A stretch of 64,000 nt of DNA. Origin: Magnolia sinica (taxonomy: Eukaryota; Streptophyta; Magnoliopsida; Magnoliales; Magnoliaceae). A program made the translations under genes and the position numbers. The stretch lies in contig NC_080588.1 in assembly GCF_029962835.1 (NCBI RefSeq), positions 16,696,001-16,760,000 on the forward strand, in the 5' to 3' direction. Below the pieces are notes generated by a model, which saw only the letters and a list, made by a program, of their open reading frames with translations, made no database searches and was not told where the DNA came from. Shown one piece after another: positions 48,335-58,529 of this stretch (the first letter of the stretch is position 1; every line of letters starts with the position of its first letter).

Positions 48335-49702
48335 TGTAGACACTGGAAATTGGCGCCCACACTGATTTAAATGGTATTTGGATTATGAAAGGTGGAAGTA
48401 GTCTGATTTGTAAATGTTGGAGTCGTCACTAGCCAATTAATCTCAGAATCCAGCAGTAGGTTAGAACCCGCGAAATATGTAAGATTGGAGAAGTCTGAAG
48501 ATTCTCTTACCTTAGATGGACTCCTGGTCTACGATCCGAGATTTCGGGTAAGGGACCTCAATTACAAAGAGGGAAGGTGTTAGTCACCCTCTTTGCCCGT
48601 ACGAATGTACAGTCTCTACTTGGTGTAGCAAAATAATCTCAAGGGATGATGTATGCCCTGGTTGAGATGAGACTAGGCACACATGCGGATTTCTAATGTA
48701 GTAAGATCCAATATTTTGGCAAGCCACGGAGCATACGTCCAACGGTGTGTCTAGAAGGTGGATGTGAAGATGCTTATGCAAAGGGGTAAAGAAAATTGGA
48801 CTAGATCGTTAGGAATTTCTGATGTAACAGGATCCGGTATACTGCAACTCACAGAGCATACGTTCACTAAAAATCTAGAGAAGCAGGGGGGTAGAAGGGA
48901 ATAAATGTCATGATGAATGCTTGGGCATGAGATGAATGGATCTTTAGCTTGAACTAGAGTTAGCTAGAACATGAGTTGCACCATGATCAATCCGGGCTAC
49001 ACTTGGGCTTGAGAAGATTAGGAGGAGGCAAGAGATGGATAGAAAAATCTGATCTTGGAGGCTTGGGAGCTCCTTCTCACCCTCACTCTCACTCTCTTCT
49101 TCTCTTCCTCTCTCTCTCTCTCACTTGGAAAGTGGAAGCTATTGTTGTAAATGTGAAGAGGAGAGGGTTATTTATAGCCTTCTCCAATGGTCTTATGGTA
49201 AATGTGGGGTTTAGGAGGGGTAAAATCTGATGTGGCAAGTTATGAGTGGTTAGGGAGAGATAAACGTCACGTGGCGCACTCCCATTGGCTATTGGGTTTG
49301 GTAAAATAGTAAATAAGGTCGAATGGGGGGTTAAAGTTAATTTTCAAGCGCTAAGACAACTGTTGCTCGGAGGACACACGCGTCCCACGAGCAGTGGTAA
49401 TCGGAATACCGTCGACGACAGTTAAACTCCACTCGGGCCTGGTTCGAGCGTGTGGGCCTCGTTTGGTGCACTGGTTCGTCCGATAATCTTCTTTCGGGCT
49501 TTTAGGTTCGAATATGTGGGTTTTCATGCTAATCTATCTCTGATGGGTTTTAGGTTTGGAATTTCTGGTTGGTTAGTAAGGTTTTAAGGGTTCGGATTTG
49601 GGCTTTGGGTTCGGGTTAGGGTTTGGATCATGGTTTGGGGTTTGGTTTATTGATCATGGTTCGGATTTGTCCTTGCCTTTTAGCCTGGGTGGGGTGTCTA
49701 CA
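48335..49702 (-). repeat. Element C 5' LTR
   Basis: A 1368-bp LTR, direct repeat of 20382-21755, ending GGGGTGTCTACA and followed by the TSD ACATC. Confidence 0.93.
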
Positions 49703-49707
49703 ACATC

Positions 49708-51730
49708 ACATTGGGCCTCACCAAATGGGCCTCTCATACATCATAATGGGCCTCACACAAGGGCCTCACATACATCTCAATGGGCCACAACCCATGGGCC
49801 TCAAATACATCACGATGGGCCACAACCCATGGGCCTCAAATACATCACGATGGGCCTCATATGTGGGCCTCAAATACATCACAATGGACCCTACATCACA
49901 AGGGCCACATGGATGGACGACCTGAATGAAACAGATACATCAGTGGGTGCCACGTCCGACCTTTGGACGACGTGGATATAACACATACATTATGTGCGTC
50001 CAACACCGTCCCAAACGGCTGGATGGTGTGGATGAAATATATAAATCATAGTGGGGTCTACGTCCAATGGACTGGACGATGGATAAAACACCACATTAAG
50101 GTGTGGTCCACATCCAATGGACTGGACGGTGGATAAAACACCACATCAAGGTGGGGTCCACGTCTAATGGACTGGACGATTTGGATAGAACACATACCTC
50201 ATGATTAGACCCATATAGATTGCTGACGTCAATGCAGTAGCTATGTAACTGGGGTGGCCACAGATGGACGGTTTGGATATAACACATACCCATGATCGGA
50301 CCCACATAGCTTGTTGACATCAATACAACAGCTATGTAACTGGGGTAGCCACAGATGGACGGTTTGGATATAACACATACCCATGATCAGGCCCACAGAA
50401 CCTGCTGACGTCAAATACAACAGTTGAATTGTTGGTGGGGTCCACATAGATGGACGGTGTTTGATAGAACACATGCATTATGGTTGGCCCCATAACACCG
50501 TCCAGGAACGAACGGTGTGGATACAAAATACATACATTATGGTGGGCCCCACCCCACACGTGCAGCACGTGTAGGTGGGCCCCACGTCCAACCAGATGGA
50601 CGGACAGCTGGGATAAAACCCATACATCATGAATAGGGTCCACACGTCCCAAAAATGGACGGACAGTATGGATATACAGATACATCACGGTGGAGTCCCA
50701 CCGTCCCAATCATCTGGATGGTCGGGATGAGACCATACATTAAGGTGGGTCTACATGTGTAGGATCCACCAGTTTTGGGATAAAGCTGATATTTATGTTT
50801 TCTCTTTGTCAAGGTTTACCAGACGGTACCAGCAGTGCTTGACGTCGGCAAGGTGGACCCCACGGGAGGCCAGCATAGACAAAATACATACAACATGGTG
50901 GGGCGCAAACAGGGGAGAGAGAGAGAGAGAGACATGCGATGGAGGGACCCCGCCACTATGGGCCCTCCCTTCCATGCATTACAAAACATACATCAAAATG
51001 GGTCCCACCACAAGTGGGCTCTCAAATAGAAATCAATCGTGGAAAATCCTAATGTCACTCATCGATTTCACTCCTTTGTGGCTCCTTGGAATGTTAAGCT
51101 CTTTGGCTTCCTCTTTAAGGGTGGATGATGAAGATTAAAGGGCTAGGATGAGAGATAAGGGGGTAGGAAAGTTAGCCTTGATCTTGGGTTCTCTTTTCTC
51201 TCCTTAGTCTTTTTCTCTCTTGGTTGCTTGGAAATGGTAGAGAATGAGATGGGATGGAGTGATGGATGGGAGAGAGGGATGGTGGTGTAGGAGAGAGATG
51301 GGTGTATGTTTAAGAAAGGGATGGGTGAGTGTAAGAAAGGGATAGGTGGAGAGAGAGAGAGAGAGTTGACTTTGGGGATGGCTTGTGTAAAAGAGGGATG
51401 GGTTGTGTACTTGAGTTGTGATTGATTGATTGATGTTATAGATTTGGTAGAGATTCTCTTGGGATTTGCAACGCGCGGCGTTTTCTTCAAAATAAACACA
51501 GGCCCATAACTCCTGGCATGGGTATCGTATCGATGCACGAGTTGCAGCGTTGAAACTGCGGCGACGGCGTAGTCGCAATAGTATAAGTCTCAGTTCGAGT
51601 CGACTTAGATATACGAGATGCGACTTAGGGTCATGCACAAACGCCGATTACAGGTCGCGGGTTATCGAAATTCGATGGGGAGGATCGCAGGGGTCTAAGG
51701 AATGATAAGGACTAGGATACGGGCCTTACA
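49708..51730 (-). repeat. Element E 3' LTR, part 2
   Basis: Continues the LTR broken at 20381. It opens in the 34-bp array (49708-49900), then carries foldback-derived TGGACGG/GGGCCCAC words (49960-50760) and a GA tract (50922-50935). It ends GGATACGGGCCTTACA, the same end as the solo LTR. The open frames within it are repeat readings. Confidence 0.88.
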
Positions 51731-53440
51731 GCTCTCCCCTCCTAATAAAAATTTCATCCTCGAAATTTACCATCATGCAGAACAAAGCAAGGGAAGAGAA
51801 AGCATTATCACACACACACATATATATATAATAATCAATGCAATACAAGCATAATCAATATACAAACAAATAGGGATAGTGCTCTCTAATCTCAGCCTTG
51901 CGCTCACAAGATGCCTCCTCAACAGAATGGTGACCCCACTACAACTTCACCAGAGGAATGACCTTAGTCTGAAGGACCTGCTCCTTCCGATCAAGGATGC
52001 AAATCGGCTGATCAATGTAAGAAGCATCGTCACGGACCTCAAGAGGCTGCTAATCAATCACAGGAACGGTGTCTGACCCATACTTCTACAGCATCGAAAC
52101 ATGAAAAACGTTGTGGATATCAGATAACTGAGAAGGTAAGGCAAACCTATAGGTCATGGCGCCAATGCGCCCAGTGATCTCGAAAAGTACAATAAATCTC
52201 TGGGCAAGCTTGCCCTTTACTCCAAATCGAACTACACCCTTCATGGGTGAGACCTTGAGATACACTGTCCCCAATAGCGAACTCCAAGGGACTACGCCGG
52301 CAATCACCAAAACTCTTCTGCCGGATCTGAGTTATGTGCATCCTCTGCCTGATGATGTCGATAACCTCTAATGTCTGTTGCACAAGCTCGGGGCCTAGGA
52401 GACGATGCTCTCCAGCCTCGGCCCAACAATTGGGGGATCTACACGGCCTGCCATACAAAGCTTCGAAGGGAGTCATACCAATAGTCGTCTGATAGCTGTT
52501 ATTATATACAAACTCAGCCAGGTGCAAATGCTTATCCAAACTACTCGAGAAGTTGATCACCCAAGCTCTAAGCATATCCTCAAGAATCTGGTTGACCCTC
52601 TTGGTCTGCCCATTGGTATGTGGATGATACACAGTGCTGAACTGCAAGGCAGACCCCATAACCTTCTGAAAGCTCCTCTAAAATTGAGACTTGAACCTCA
52701 GGTCTCGGTAAAAAATGATCGAAATTGAAACACCGTGCAGTCTCACAATCTCATCAACAAACAAATTGGCAAGTCAGTCCAAAGGCCAAGTCGCACGGAT
52801 CCCAAGAACATGTGCCGACTTCGTCAAGCTATCGATGTCAACCCAAATGGCGTCATGACTGCGGTGAGTCCTCGGCAAGCCCATAATGAAATCTGTGGAT
52901 ACGTGATCTCACTTCCACATCGGGACACTCAACGACTATAATGGACTCGGGGGTCTCTGATGATCAGCCTTGACACGCTAGCAAGTGTCACACTCGGCCA
53001 CAAAACTGGCTATCTGGCGCTTCATCCCTGCCTAAAAATACTGCCTCTTCATATCACGATACATCTTCGTCGAGTTAGGGTGGATAGAAAATCGCGATCG
53101 ATGTGCAACGGTCATAAGATCTCTGCCCAACTCTAAAACAGTCGGGACACATAACCGACCTCTGAAGCGAAGTCCACATTAAAACCAATCTGCCAATCTG
53201 ACTGACTCTCAGATGCTGCCTCTGCCCGATAAATTTGTAATAATTCATCTACCTGTTGAGCCTTGATCCCCTTGCGACAAAGAGAGGGTTGAATCGATAA
53301 CTGCACAATAGAAGACTGCAAGCCGATCTCGAAGTCAAACGCTGACACATCCTCAAGCATCTTTCACTCCTGAATCTTATGTGTGTCACCAGGCCTTGTG
53401 GCTTACGGCTAAGGGCATCCGCCGCCACGTTCGCTTTGTC
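51731..53440 (-). pseudogene. Element E pol 3' part: RNase H end, integrase, chromodomain
   Basis: Right of the LTR is the inverted polypurine tract (51731-51743). On the minus strand the order is DKANVAADALSRK (RNase H end, 53440), CDTC (integrase zinc region), DFIMGLPRT, STVYHPHTNGQTKRVNQILE, FVYNNSYQTTIGMTPFEALY, then VYLKVSPMKGVVRFGVKGKL, HNVFHVSML and a chromodomain tail HSVEEASCERKAEIREHYP. This is a Tekay/Del-type chromovirus integrase. Stops interrupt it at about ten places. It is truncated precisely upstream of the ADALSRK linker. Confidence 0.85.
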
Positions 53441-53747
53441 TGAGTGGTATTAAAGATCAATGGAGGTATAATTGTATAAATTTCTTAGTATTGAACTATT
53501 TTACATGTTTTCAATGTTTGTGGGTAACATTTCTGGAAACTCTCACGAGACTATAACTCGTTCATTTGGAGAAACCTAGGGGTTTAAAGACTTGTTTCAT
53601 ACGCTAAATGCAATCGAGATTAGCTGCAGAAGTGGTGTAGTTAGAATTTTTTCATTTTAATTTTATTTCTAGAATTAGTTTTTATTCTTATTTTTATTTT
53701 TCTTCACTTATTTTGCTCAGAACTAGTAAAATGCTAGTTGGAGGGTA
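53441..53747 (+). other. Element A 3' untranslated region and polypurine tract
   Basis: Noncoding AT-rich sequence ends in TAGTTGGAGGGTA (53735-53747) immediately before the 3' LTR of element A; the GGAGGG block is the likely polypurine tract. The exact junction with truncated element E is estimated from where chromovirus coding similarity ends. Confidence 0.65.
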
Positions 53748-55007
53748 TGTTGGTACTCAAATAATGCATTTTTCCATTTATATCTTGGTTTTATGAACAT
53801 GAATCAGCTTAATGTTTTATTTTATTCATGTTTGTGTTGAAAGGTGAATTTAAGAGCTTGGATTGAAAAGGGTATTGAAAGGATGAATTTGATGCTCAAG
53901 AATCACCAAGGCAAGGGATGGATCTTAGGAGACAAAGATTGAAGAATTCACATGCCAAAGATCCAAGACAACCAAGTGAGGAATGAAAGAAAATTAAATG
54001 TTTGAAGTGAAGAATCTTGAAATCGTCCTAAAAAAGCGTATTCTAAACTCTGAAGTCTATTTTAGAAAACTGTGCAACGAGAAGTCTATTTTAGCAAACT
54101 GCGTAAATTTAAGGCGGTTTCTAGAGTTTTCCAACTTGGTGCGAAAGTTGGAGTTCCCCACTTATAAATAGGGCTTCCCAGGGCATTCCTAAGCATCATT
54201 TAAAGCATCCCAAAGCAAGATTTAAGGTTTTTAGAGAGTTTTATCTAGGGTTTTAAAAAAAATTTATAGTTTTAATTTATTTTTCTTTAAAAGCTTTTAA
54301 ATATTTACTCTTTCTTATTGCTTTCTTTTTTCTAGTTATGTTTTTCTAATTTCCTTTAGCCCAAGCTAGAAGGGAAGCATGTTGGTTTAATGTTTTCATA
54401 GTTATGATGATTGATTATTTTAATGATGAGAAGAATGGTATATGCATGTTATCTATTGTTAATGTTTAGTTTTTTATCCTCATGTGAGACCTATATGTTT
54501 CCATCATATGAGATCCACGTCGATGGATAGGCTTACCCTGGATTAATTAGATTTCCTAGATATGAAAGGTTCTCAACCTGCTATATTTCTTTGATATTCA
54601 TTATCTCATTGATATTGAATTCCTAAAATCATTGGCGCCTGAAAATATATATCAATAATGCAAATCCATGATTTTATAATCTTTTATATCATTTATAAAA
54701 ATATTTAAACTATTTTATTTTCCTATTAAGTTGACCATAGTACTCAGATCCTAGTTGTGTTATCCAAGTCATCATAATTTTGGAACATTAACCTATGTGT
54801 GGAACTTTGAAGCTTAAGTGTTGTTTTAATTCAATTGAATTACATCCATTCAAAACTCCTAAAATCAAATCATCGGTTTAGTTTTTTTTATTACTTAGTT
54901 TGTTTTGCATTTGATTTTCTCATTCTCGCAATTAATCTCCCTGTGGGATCGACCCTGTATTCGCGAGATACTACTTACGAACCTCTACATTTAGAGGCAA
55001 GCAATCA
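53748..55007 (+). repeat. Element A 3' LTR
   Basis: A 1260-bp LTR, TGTTGGTACTCAAATAATG to GGCAAGCAATCA, followed by GTCGG at 55008-55012. It carries a small internal duplication near 54050-54110 (GAAGTCTATTTTAG twice) that the 5' copy lacks. Confidence 0.92.
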
Positions 55008-56048
55008 GTCGGCAAGGGTAGTCGAGGGGTTCTTACCAACAGAGAAAATGAACTTTCCTTGTTTAAGGTCGACTACCATGGCAGTCAGAGCTACTTGCAC
55101 AGAGTAATTGTTGACTTGCACTGCTTCTGCGTTGAATCGAATGATATAATTATTTAACAGCTCGTCCTCCCTTTGTGCGATTATGAGAAGATGAGTTGAT
55201 GGTTTTCTTTTATCTTTCTCACCGATAAATTGTGTGATGAAGGTTTTGTTAAGTTGAGTGAATGTGCTAAAGAACTTCGGCTTTAATTGGCCATACCATT
55301 TTCGTGCATTCCTCGACAAAGTCAGGGAAAATGCTCTGCATATCATGAACTCAAAAAATGCCGTGAAGTTCCATCCAAGCTTTGAAGGATTCCAGGTGTT
55401 CGACCGGGTCCTCGAATCTAGAGTATGGGGTGATCTAGGGCATTCAGAACCTAGATAATAACTGATATCCCATGATTTCCTCAGTAAATGGGGGCTCGAC
55501 TTCCTCGAGCAATTCTTCGACGGAGGCCAGAGCTTTTGTTCAGCCAGCCTGCTGGATGTCGCCAGGTTAATCTCGGATCTCTTATAGCTCTGCCTCCCGC
55601 GGGATTCTGCTCTCTGCTACGGTCTTAGGAGTCTTCCCACGCCTCCTATTCTCTAGAGTGTGGCGCAGGTTGGACTCGACGATCTCGCTTGTTCCCATTG
55701 TTTACGTGAGGACTCGCATGCATCGCTTTGGTCGATCTTTTACTGCAAAAGAACTGTGAGGTACCTGTGGAGGTGGAGATTGCTTGGTTGTTGCCTCCAC
55801 TTTCATGTCTTAGTTGGGAAACGGTTGATGTCTTTCCAACATCCGCATTATTCGATCCACGTTGTTGGTCAGGGCTTCGACTTGATTCTCTAGGGAGATG
55901 AGTCGACCAACTCTGTTGCGGGCCTACTTGAGGCAACCACTAGAACGGGGTTGATATGATATTTCGAAGGCGATTCCTCAGGCTGCTCATCTAGTGCGGG
56001 GATTGGCGCAGTAATGGCAGCCAATGCCCGTTTTATTCCTTTAGCCAT
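55008..56048 (-). pseudogene. Element B gag, N-terminal part
   Basis: From ATG 56048 (MAKGIKRALAAITAPIPALD) the minus strand runs through broken frames to the capsid block FMICRAFSLTLSRNARKWYG, QLNKTFITQFIGEKDKRKPS and YIIRFNAEAVQVNNY. This is a plant Ty3/gypsy gag (retrotransposon gag domain). It stops where element A begins and continues at 13019 downward. At least three frame changes are present in the first half. Confidence 0.82.
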
Positions 56049-56116
56049 GATTGAGCAGATAAAAGGCTAATGATTCTTTTAATGCAAATGAAACTTTTAG
56101 GGTGGCTTTGCTGCCA

Positions 56117-56134
56117 TTCCCATAGACGGCGTAA
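56117..56134 (-). other. Primer-binding site of element B (decayed)
   Basis: On the minus strand TTACGCCGTCTATGGGAA lies next to the 5' LTR. It resembles TGGCGCCGTCTGTGGGAA-type primer sites of plant Ty3/gypsy elements, with the first GG altered. Confidence 0.7.
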
Positions 56135-56137
56135 AAC

Positions 56138-56870
56138 TGTTGATGTTGAAATCTGGTATCCTTGTTAGCTTGCCTTCCACCTACAATTTAATGGAAAACA
56201 ATAGAAGTCTTACCTTACCTCTTGTGAGCCGCTAAGTATCTGCAAATTAATGGAGGTATCAGAAAATACAATGGGGGTGTTGGTTAAGGCTGGGGACCCT
56301 CTGGTGCTTAAATCAGGCATATAGACTCACAATAGGCATGGTAGAATCGGGATAATTGTCTGTACCTTTTACCCATGGCAAGAGATGTATTTATAGGCTT
56401 TCTAGGCAGTCTGCGTAACTGAGTTAATTTGCTGAAGGGGTTGTATTGGATTTAGACTCTAATTTCAAGAATATATCCGACTTTACCTCGATGGACATGA
56501 TTTTCGGGGAGATCTTAGGAGATAATCCCACCCGTGTATAGAGAGGATTCTTCTCTCTATTTCGAGGTTGAAGTTGGTTTCCGATGCCGAAGTTAGTATC
56601 CGAGGCTAAACTCCGAGGTCGATGTCTATGGTCGAGGATGGTCCTCGAAGCTGACGGTCGAGGTTGTCCTTTGAGACTGAGATCAGTACCTAAGGTACCT
56701 GAGATTGATGTCATCTTTTGAGATCGGCAAACAAGGCCAACTTTCAAAGTCATTGGTTGACACTAAAGGTTAGAGTGATTTTCCATCCCTCAAGCAATGC
56801 ATAGTCATCGAATCTCGTTGTTCGGCTCATTTGTCTTGTACATTTATTTAGCTCAATTTTACCAATAATA
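56138..56870 (-). repeat. Element B 5' LTR
   Basis: A 733-bp direct repeat of 11330-11987, about 75 bp longer. The left end is TGTTGATGTTGAAATC and the plus-strand right end is TTACCAATAATA followed by CTTAT. A 160-base sample is about 84% identical by eye. Confidence 0.88.
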
Positions 56871-56875
56871 CTTAT

Positions 56876-57065
56876 TACCTGGTGTGGTTTACTTGATTGT
56901 TGGATTTGCATATTTTTGTGCTTGTACCTTAAAATGACCTAAGAGAAGGTATGGACGGCGTAGATAAGCAGATTCGTCACGGTGGGCCGGCCCCCATAAC
57001 TTCCCGTTCGTGGCCAGAGACGGCCGGCAATAGGACGCAATCCGCGTCCGTGGGGTACACCAGCT
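56876..57065. mobile_element. Foldback/MITE unit split by element B, right half
   Basis: Mirror-image arm of 11099-11329 (see that entry). Together the halves give a unit of about 420 bp with long inverted arms. It ends about 270 bp upstream of the candidate host-gene ATG. Confidence 0.78.
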
Positions 57066-57153
57066 AATCTGCTTCCCTTCGGTCCCACCCACATCGATGG
57101 TTCGGGGTCGCAGCCGAGTCGCGATCTTCTTTTCTCATATATCATGAATCCTA

Positions 57154-57165
57154 TGCCACGTGGCA
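57154..57165. promoter_or_regulatory. G-box palindrome
   Basis: TGCCACGTGGCA is a perfect 12-bp palindrome with a CACGTG core, the site class bound by plant bZIP and bHLH factors. It is 175 bp upstream of the ATG at 57340. Chance occurrence cannot be excluded. Confidence 0.5.
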
Positions 57166-57339
57166 CATGGTCAGCGGTAGGTATTTAGCGCGAGTTACCA
57201 AAACGCAGGTCGATAACATGGCTCTAGGTCGATGACATGGCTCTCTCTCGCTCTCTGTCTCTCTCTCTCTCTCTCTCATAAGATCATATCCCATCTATAC
57301 CAAACCAAACAAGCATTAGAAATAGCCTAAGAAGAAGGC

Positions 57340-57428
57340 ATGACAGAGGACAGAGATCCACAATCACAATCAATGGGCCCCACTCCATCAACACCTCCTG
57401 ATTCAGCAGCAGGTGCTGCAAGGCAAAG
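57340..57428 (+). CDS. Candidate host-gene first exon (partial, unidentified)
   Basis: ATG at 57340 opens a reading MTEDRDPQSQ ... PDSAAGAARQ, polar and disordered, ending in AG before GTACCT (donor at 57429). Upstream lies a CT-rich leader (57240-57278), a common plant 5' UTR feature, and a G-box. Composition differs from the surrounding transposons. Unspliced, the frame stops after a further 17 or so codons. I do not recognise the family, and later exons are not visible before the next transposon fragments, so they would lie in or beyond a long intron. It could also be a chance ORF or a transcript remnant. Confidence 0.4.
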
Positions 57429-58529
57429 GTACCTCTCTCTCTCTCTCTATCCCCACAGGAAGGAAACCCTAATTCCGTTTTGATGAGAGTTCTTACCTTC
57501 CTGATCTGAAATCTTTTATCTTTCCGTCTCTCTATCTGATCATCCGATGACAATCATGGTTTTCGTGTTTGATCATTACTTTGGATTGAGAACTATTGTT
57601 TTTCTCGATCGGAATCGGAGAAGCAGTGAACTGATAATTTCCTTATATATATATATATATTTGCTTTAGATTGAGAATTTGTGGGTTAGAATTGTGAACG
57701 GAGCTTCCTCTGTTTTTGTTTCAAGTGAAATGAAATCGAAAGATTTTCAGTGTTTTTTTTTGGCTTGGGATTATAAGGATATGAGTATCCCCAAAAGTTT
57801 TACGTTGTGCTAGTGACGCCCATGATTGAAAAAAACAGTTATGCCAGTTATCCAGTTATGCAGTCGGATTCAAAGTACGGAAACTAAACACTAAAATAGA
57901 GGTTTACGTACCAGATTGAATGATCAAACACTCATGAACAGCACATGCAAAGATTCAAGAGGCAACACATGCCACCATTGCAATTCATGCAATGAGTAAA
58001 CCTCGCAAGTTTTCTTATTATTCAAGCTCCAAAAAGTGGCATGTCCCATAAGCTACTTTTTAAAACCTCGTAACAACTAAAACCCTGATAAAATGAAAAG
58101 ACTAAAATACCCCTACCTAAGTATTAGTCCAATAAGCCCTTGAGTGAGTGTAGTTTAGACTTTTTGTGGTTAAGTCATAAATTTGAAACAAAATAAACAC
58201 ACACTTGTTCATGTGGAATCCATGTTGGGCTTGCAATTACATGTGACCATGTGGGACCCACACTTGTGATCCAGTGTGTACAAACGTGGGGCCTGAGGTG
58301 TACTTGCATGAGTTTCCCTGTTTTCAAAAGAATTCATCATTGAGTTGTAGGAACAAGAGGGAACTTCTAGCATGTTGCCTTGTCATCATGATTCTACTTC
58401 CTTGACTCTAGCCACTATTGATAGGCCCTTGGTTGGTGGTATGCTTTTAAAATTTGGAAATTCTCTCACTTCTTCTTTTTTGCATCATTGAATTTAAACC
58501 GGTTCTTGATGGTCAACCTTCTTCGCTGG
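57429..58529. other. Putative intron or intergenic region
   Basis: AT-rich sequence with a short AT microsatellite (57643-57661). A TGGGACCCACACTTGTG patch at 58250-58290 resembles the foldback family. No coding domain is seen. Confidence 0.45.

Larger units (their letters stand above)
20382..49702 (-). mobile_element. Element C: Tat/Ogre/Retand-type Ty3/gypsy element
   Basis: Direct LTRs at 20382-21755 and 48335-49702 have ends TGTRGACAC ... GTGTCTACA and an exact TSD ACATC (20377-20381 and 49703-49707). The primer site, gag, protease, RT-RNase H, a second RNase H and integrase all lie on the minus strand. A plus-strand (antisense) gene cassette lies between the pol end and the 3' LTR. Element D is inserted in that cassette. 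Net length without D is about 18 kb, large even for this lineage. Stops in every domain indicate inactivity. Confidence 0.92.
18483..53440 (-). mobile_element. Element E: Tekay/Del-type chromovirus, 5'-truncated, inserted in RT of A
   Basis: The plus-strand left end is a chromovirus LTR (18483-20381 plus 49708-51730, split by element C). Right of it, on the minus strand, come the polypurine tract, chromodomain tail, integrase and the RNase H-integrase linker. The element stops near 53440, so protease, RT, gag and its 5' LTR are missing. Sequence of element A resumes about there. No right-hand TSD can exist because of the truncation. The LTR is the same family as the solo LTR at 269-4282. Confidence 0.82.
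13025..55007 (+). mobile_element. Element A: Athila-type Ty3/gypsy element, inserted in gag of B
   Basis: Plus-strand element with LTRs at 13025-14240 and 53748-55007 and an exact TSD GTCGG (13020-13024 and 55008-55012). It has a tRNA-Asp-type primer site, an Athila-like gag, protease and partial RT. It is interrupted at 18482/18483 by element E, and sequence resumes near 53441 just before the polypurine tract. RNase H and integrase of A are absent, so a deletion accompanied or followed the nesting. Net length without inserts is about 7 kb. Confidence 0.88.
11330..56870 (-). mobile_element. Element B: gag-only LTR retrotransposon, outermost LTR layer
   Basis: LTR copies at 11330-11987 and 56138-56870 are in direct orientation and flanked by the exact 5-bp duplication CTTAT (11325-11329 and 56871-56875). 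A primer site and gag next to the right LTR give minus orientation. After removal of element A (13025-55007 plus one TSD) B is about 3.5 kb, with only gag in about 2.2 kb of internal DNA. No protease, RT or integrase was found. This matches the described class of terminal-repeat retrotransposons that retain GAG (TR-GAG) and would depend on another element for pol. Confidence 0.88.

Noticed and set aside
53748..55007. Solo LTR unrelated to the element at 13-18 kb
   Set aside because: The GTCGG on its right side matches the GTCGG left of 13025 and a polypurine tract precedes it, so it is the 3' LTR of element A.
57284..57553. Minus-strand 89-codon ORF over the candidate first exon
   Set aside because: No domain; it runs antisense through the CT tracts, and its Arg/Glu content derives from GA repeats.
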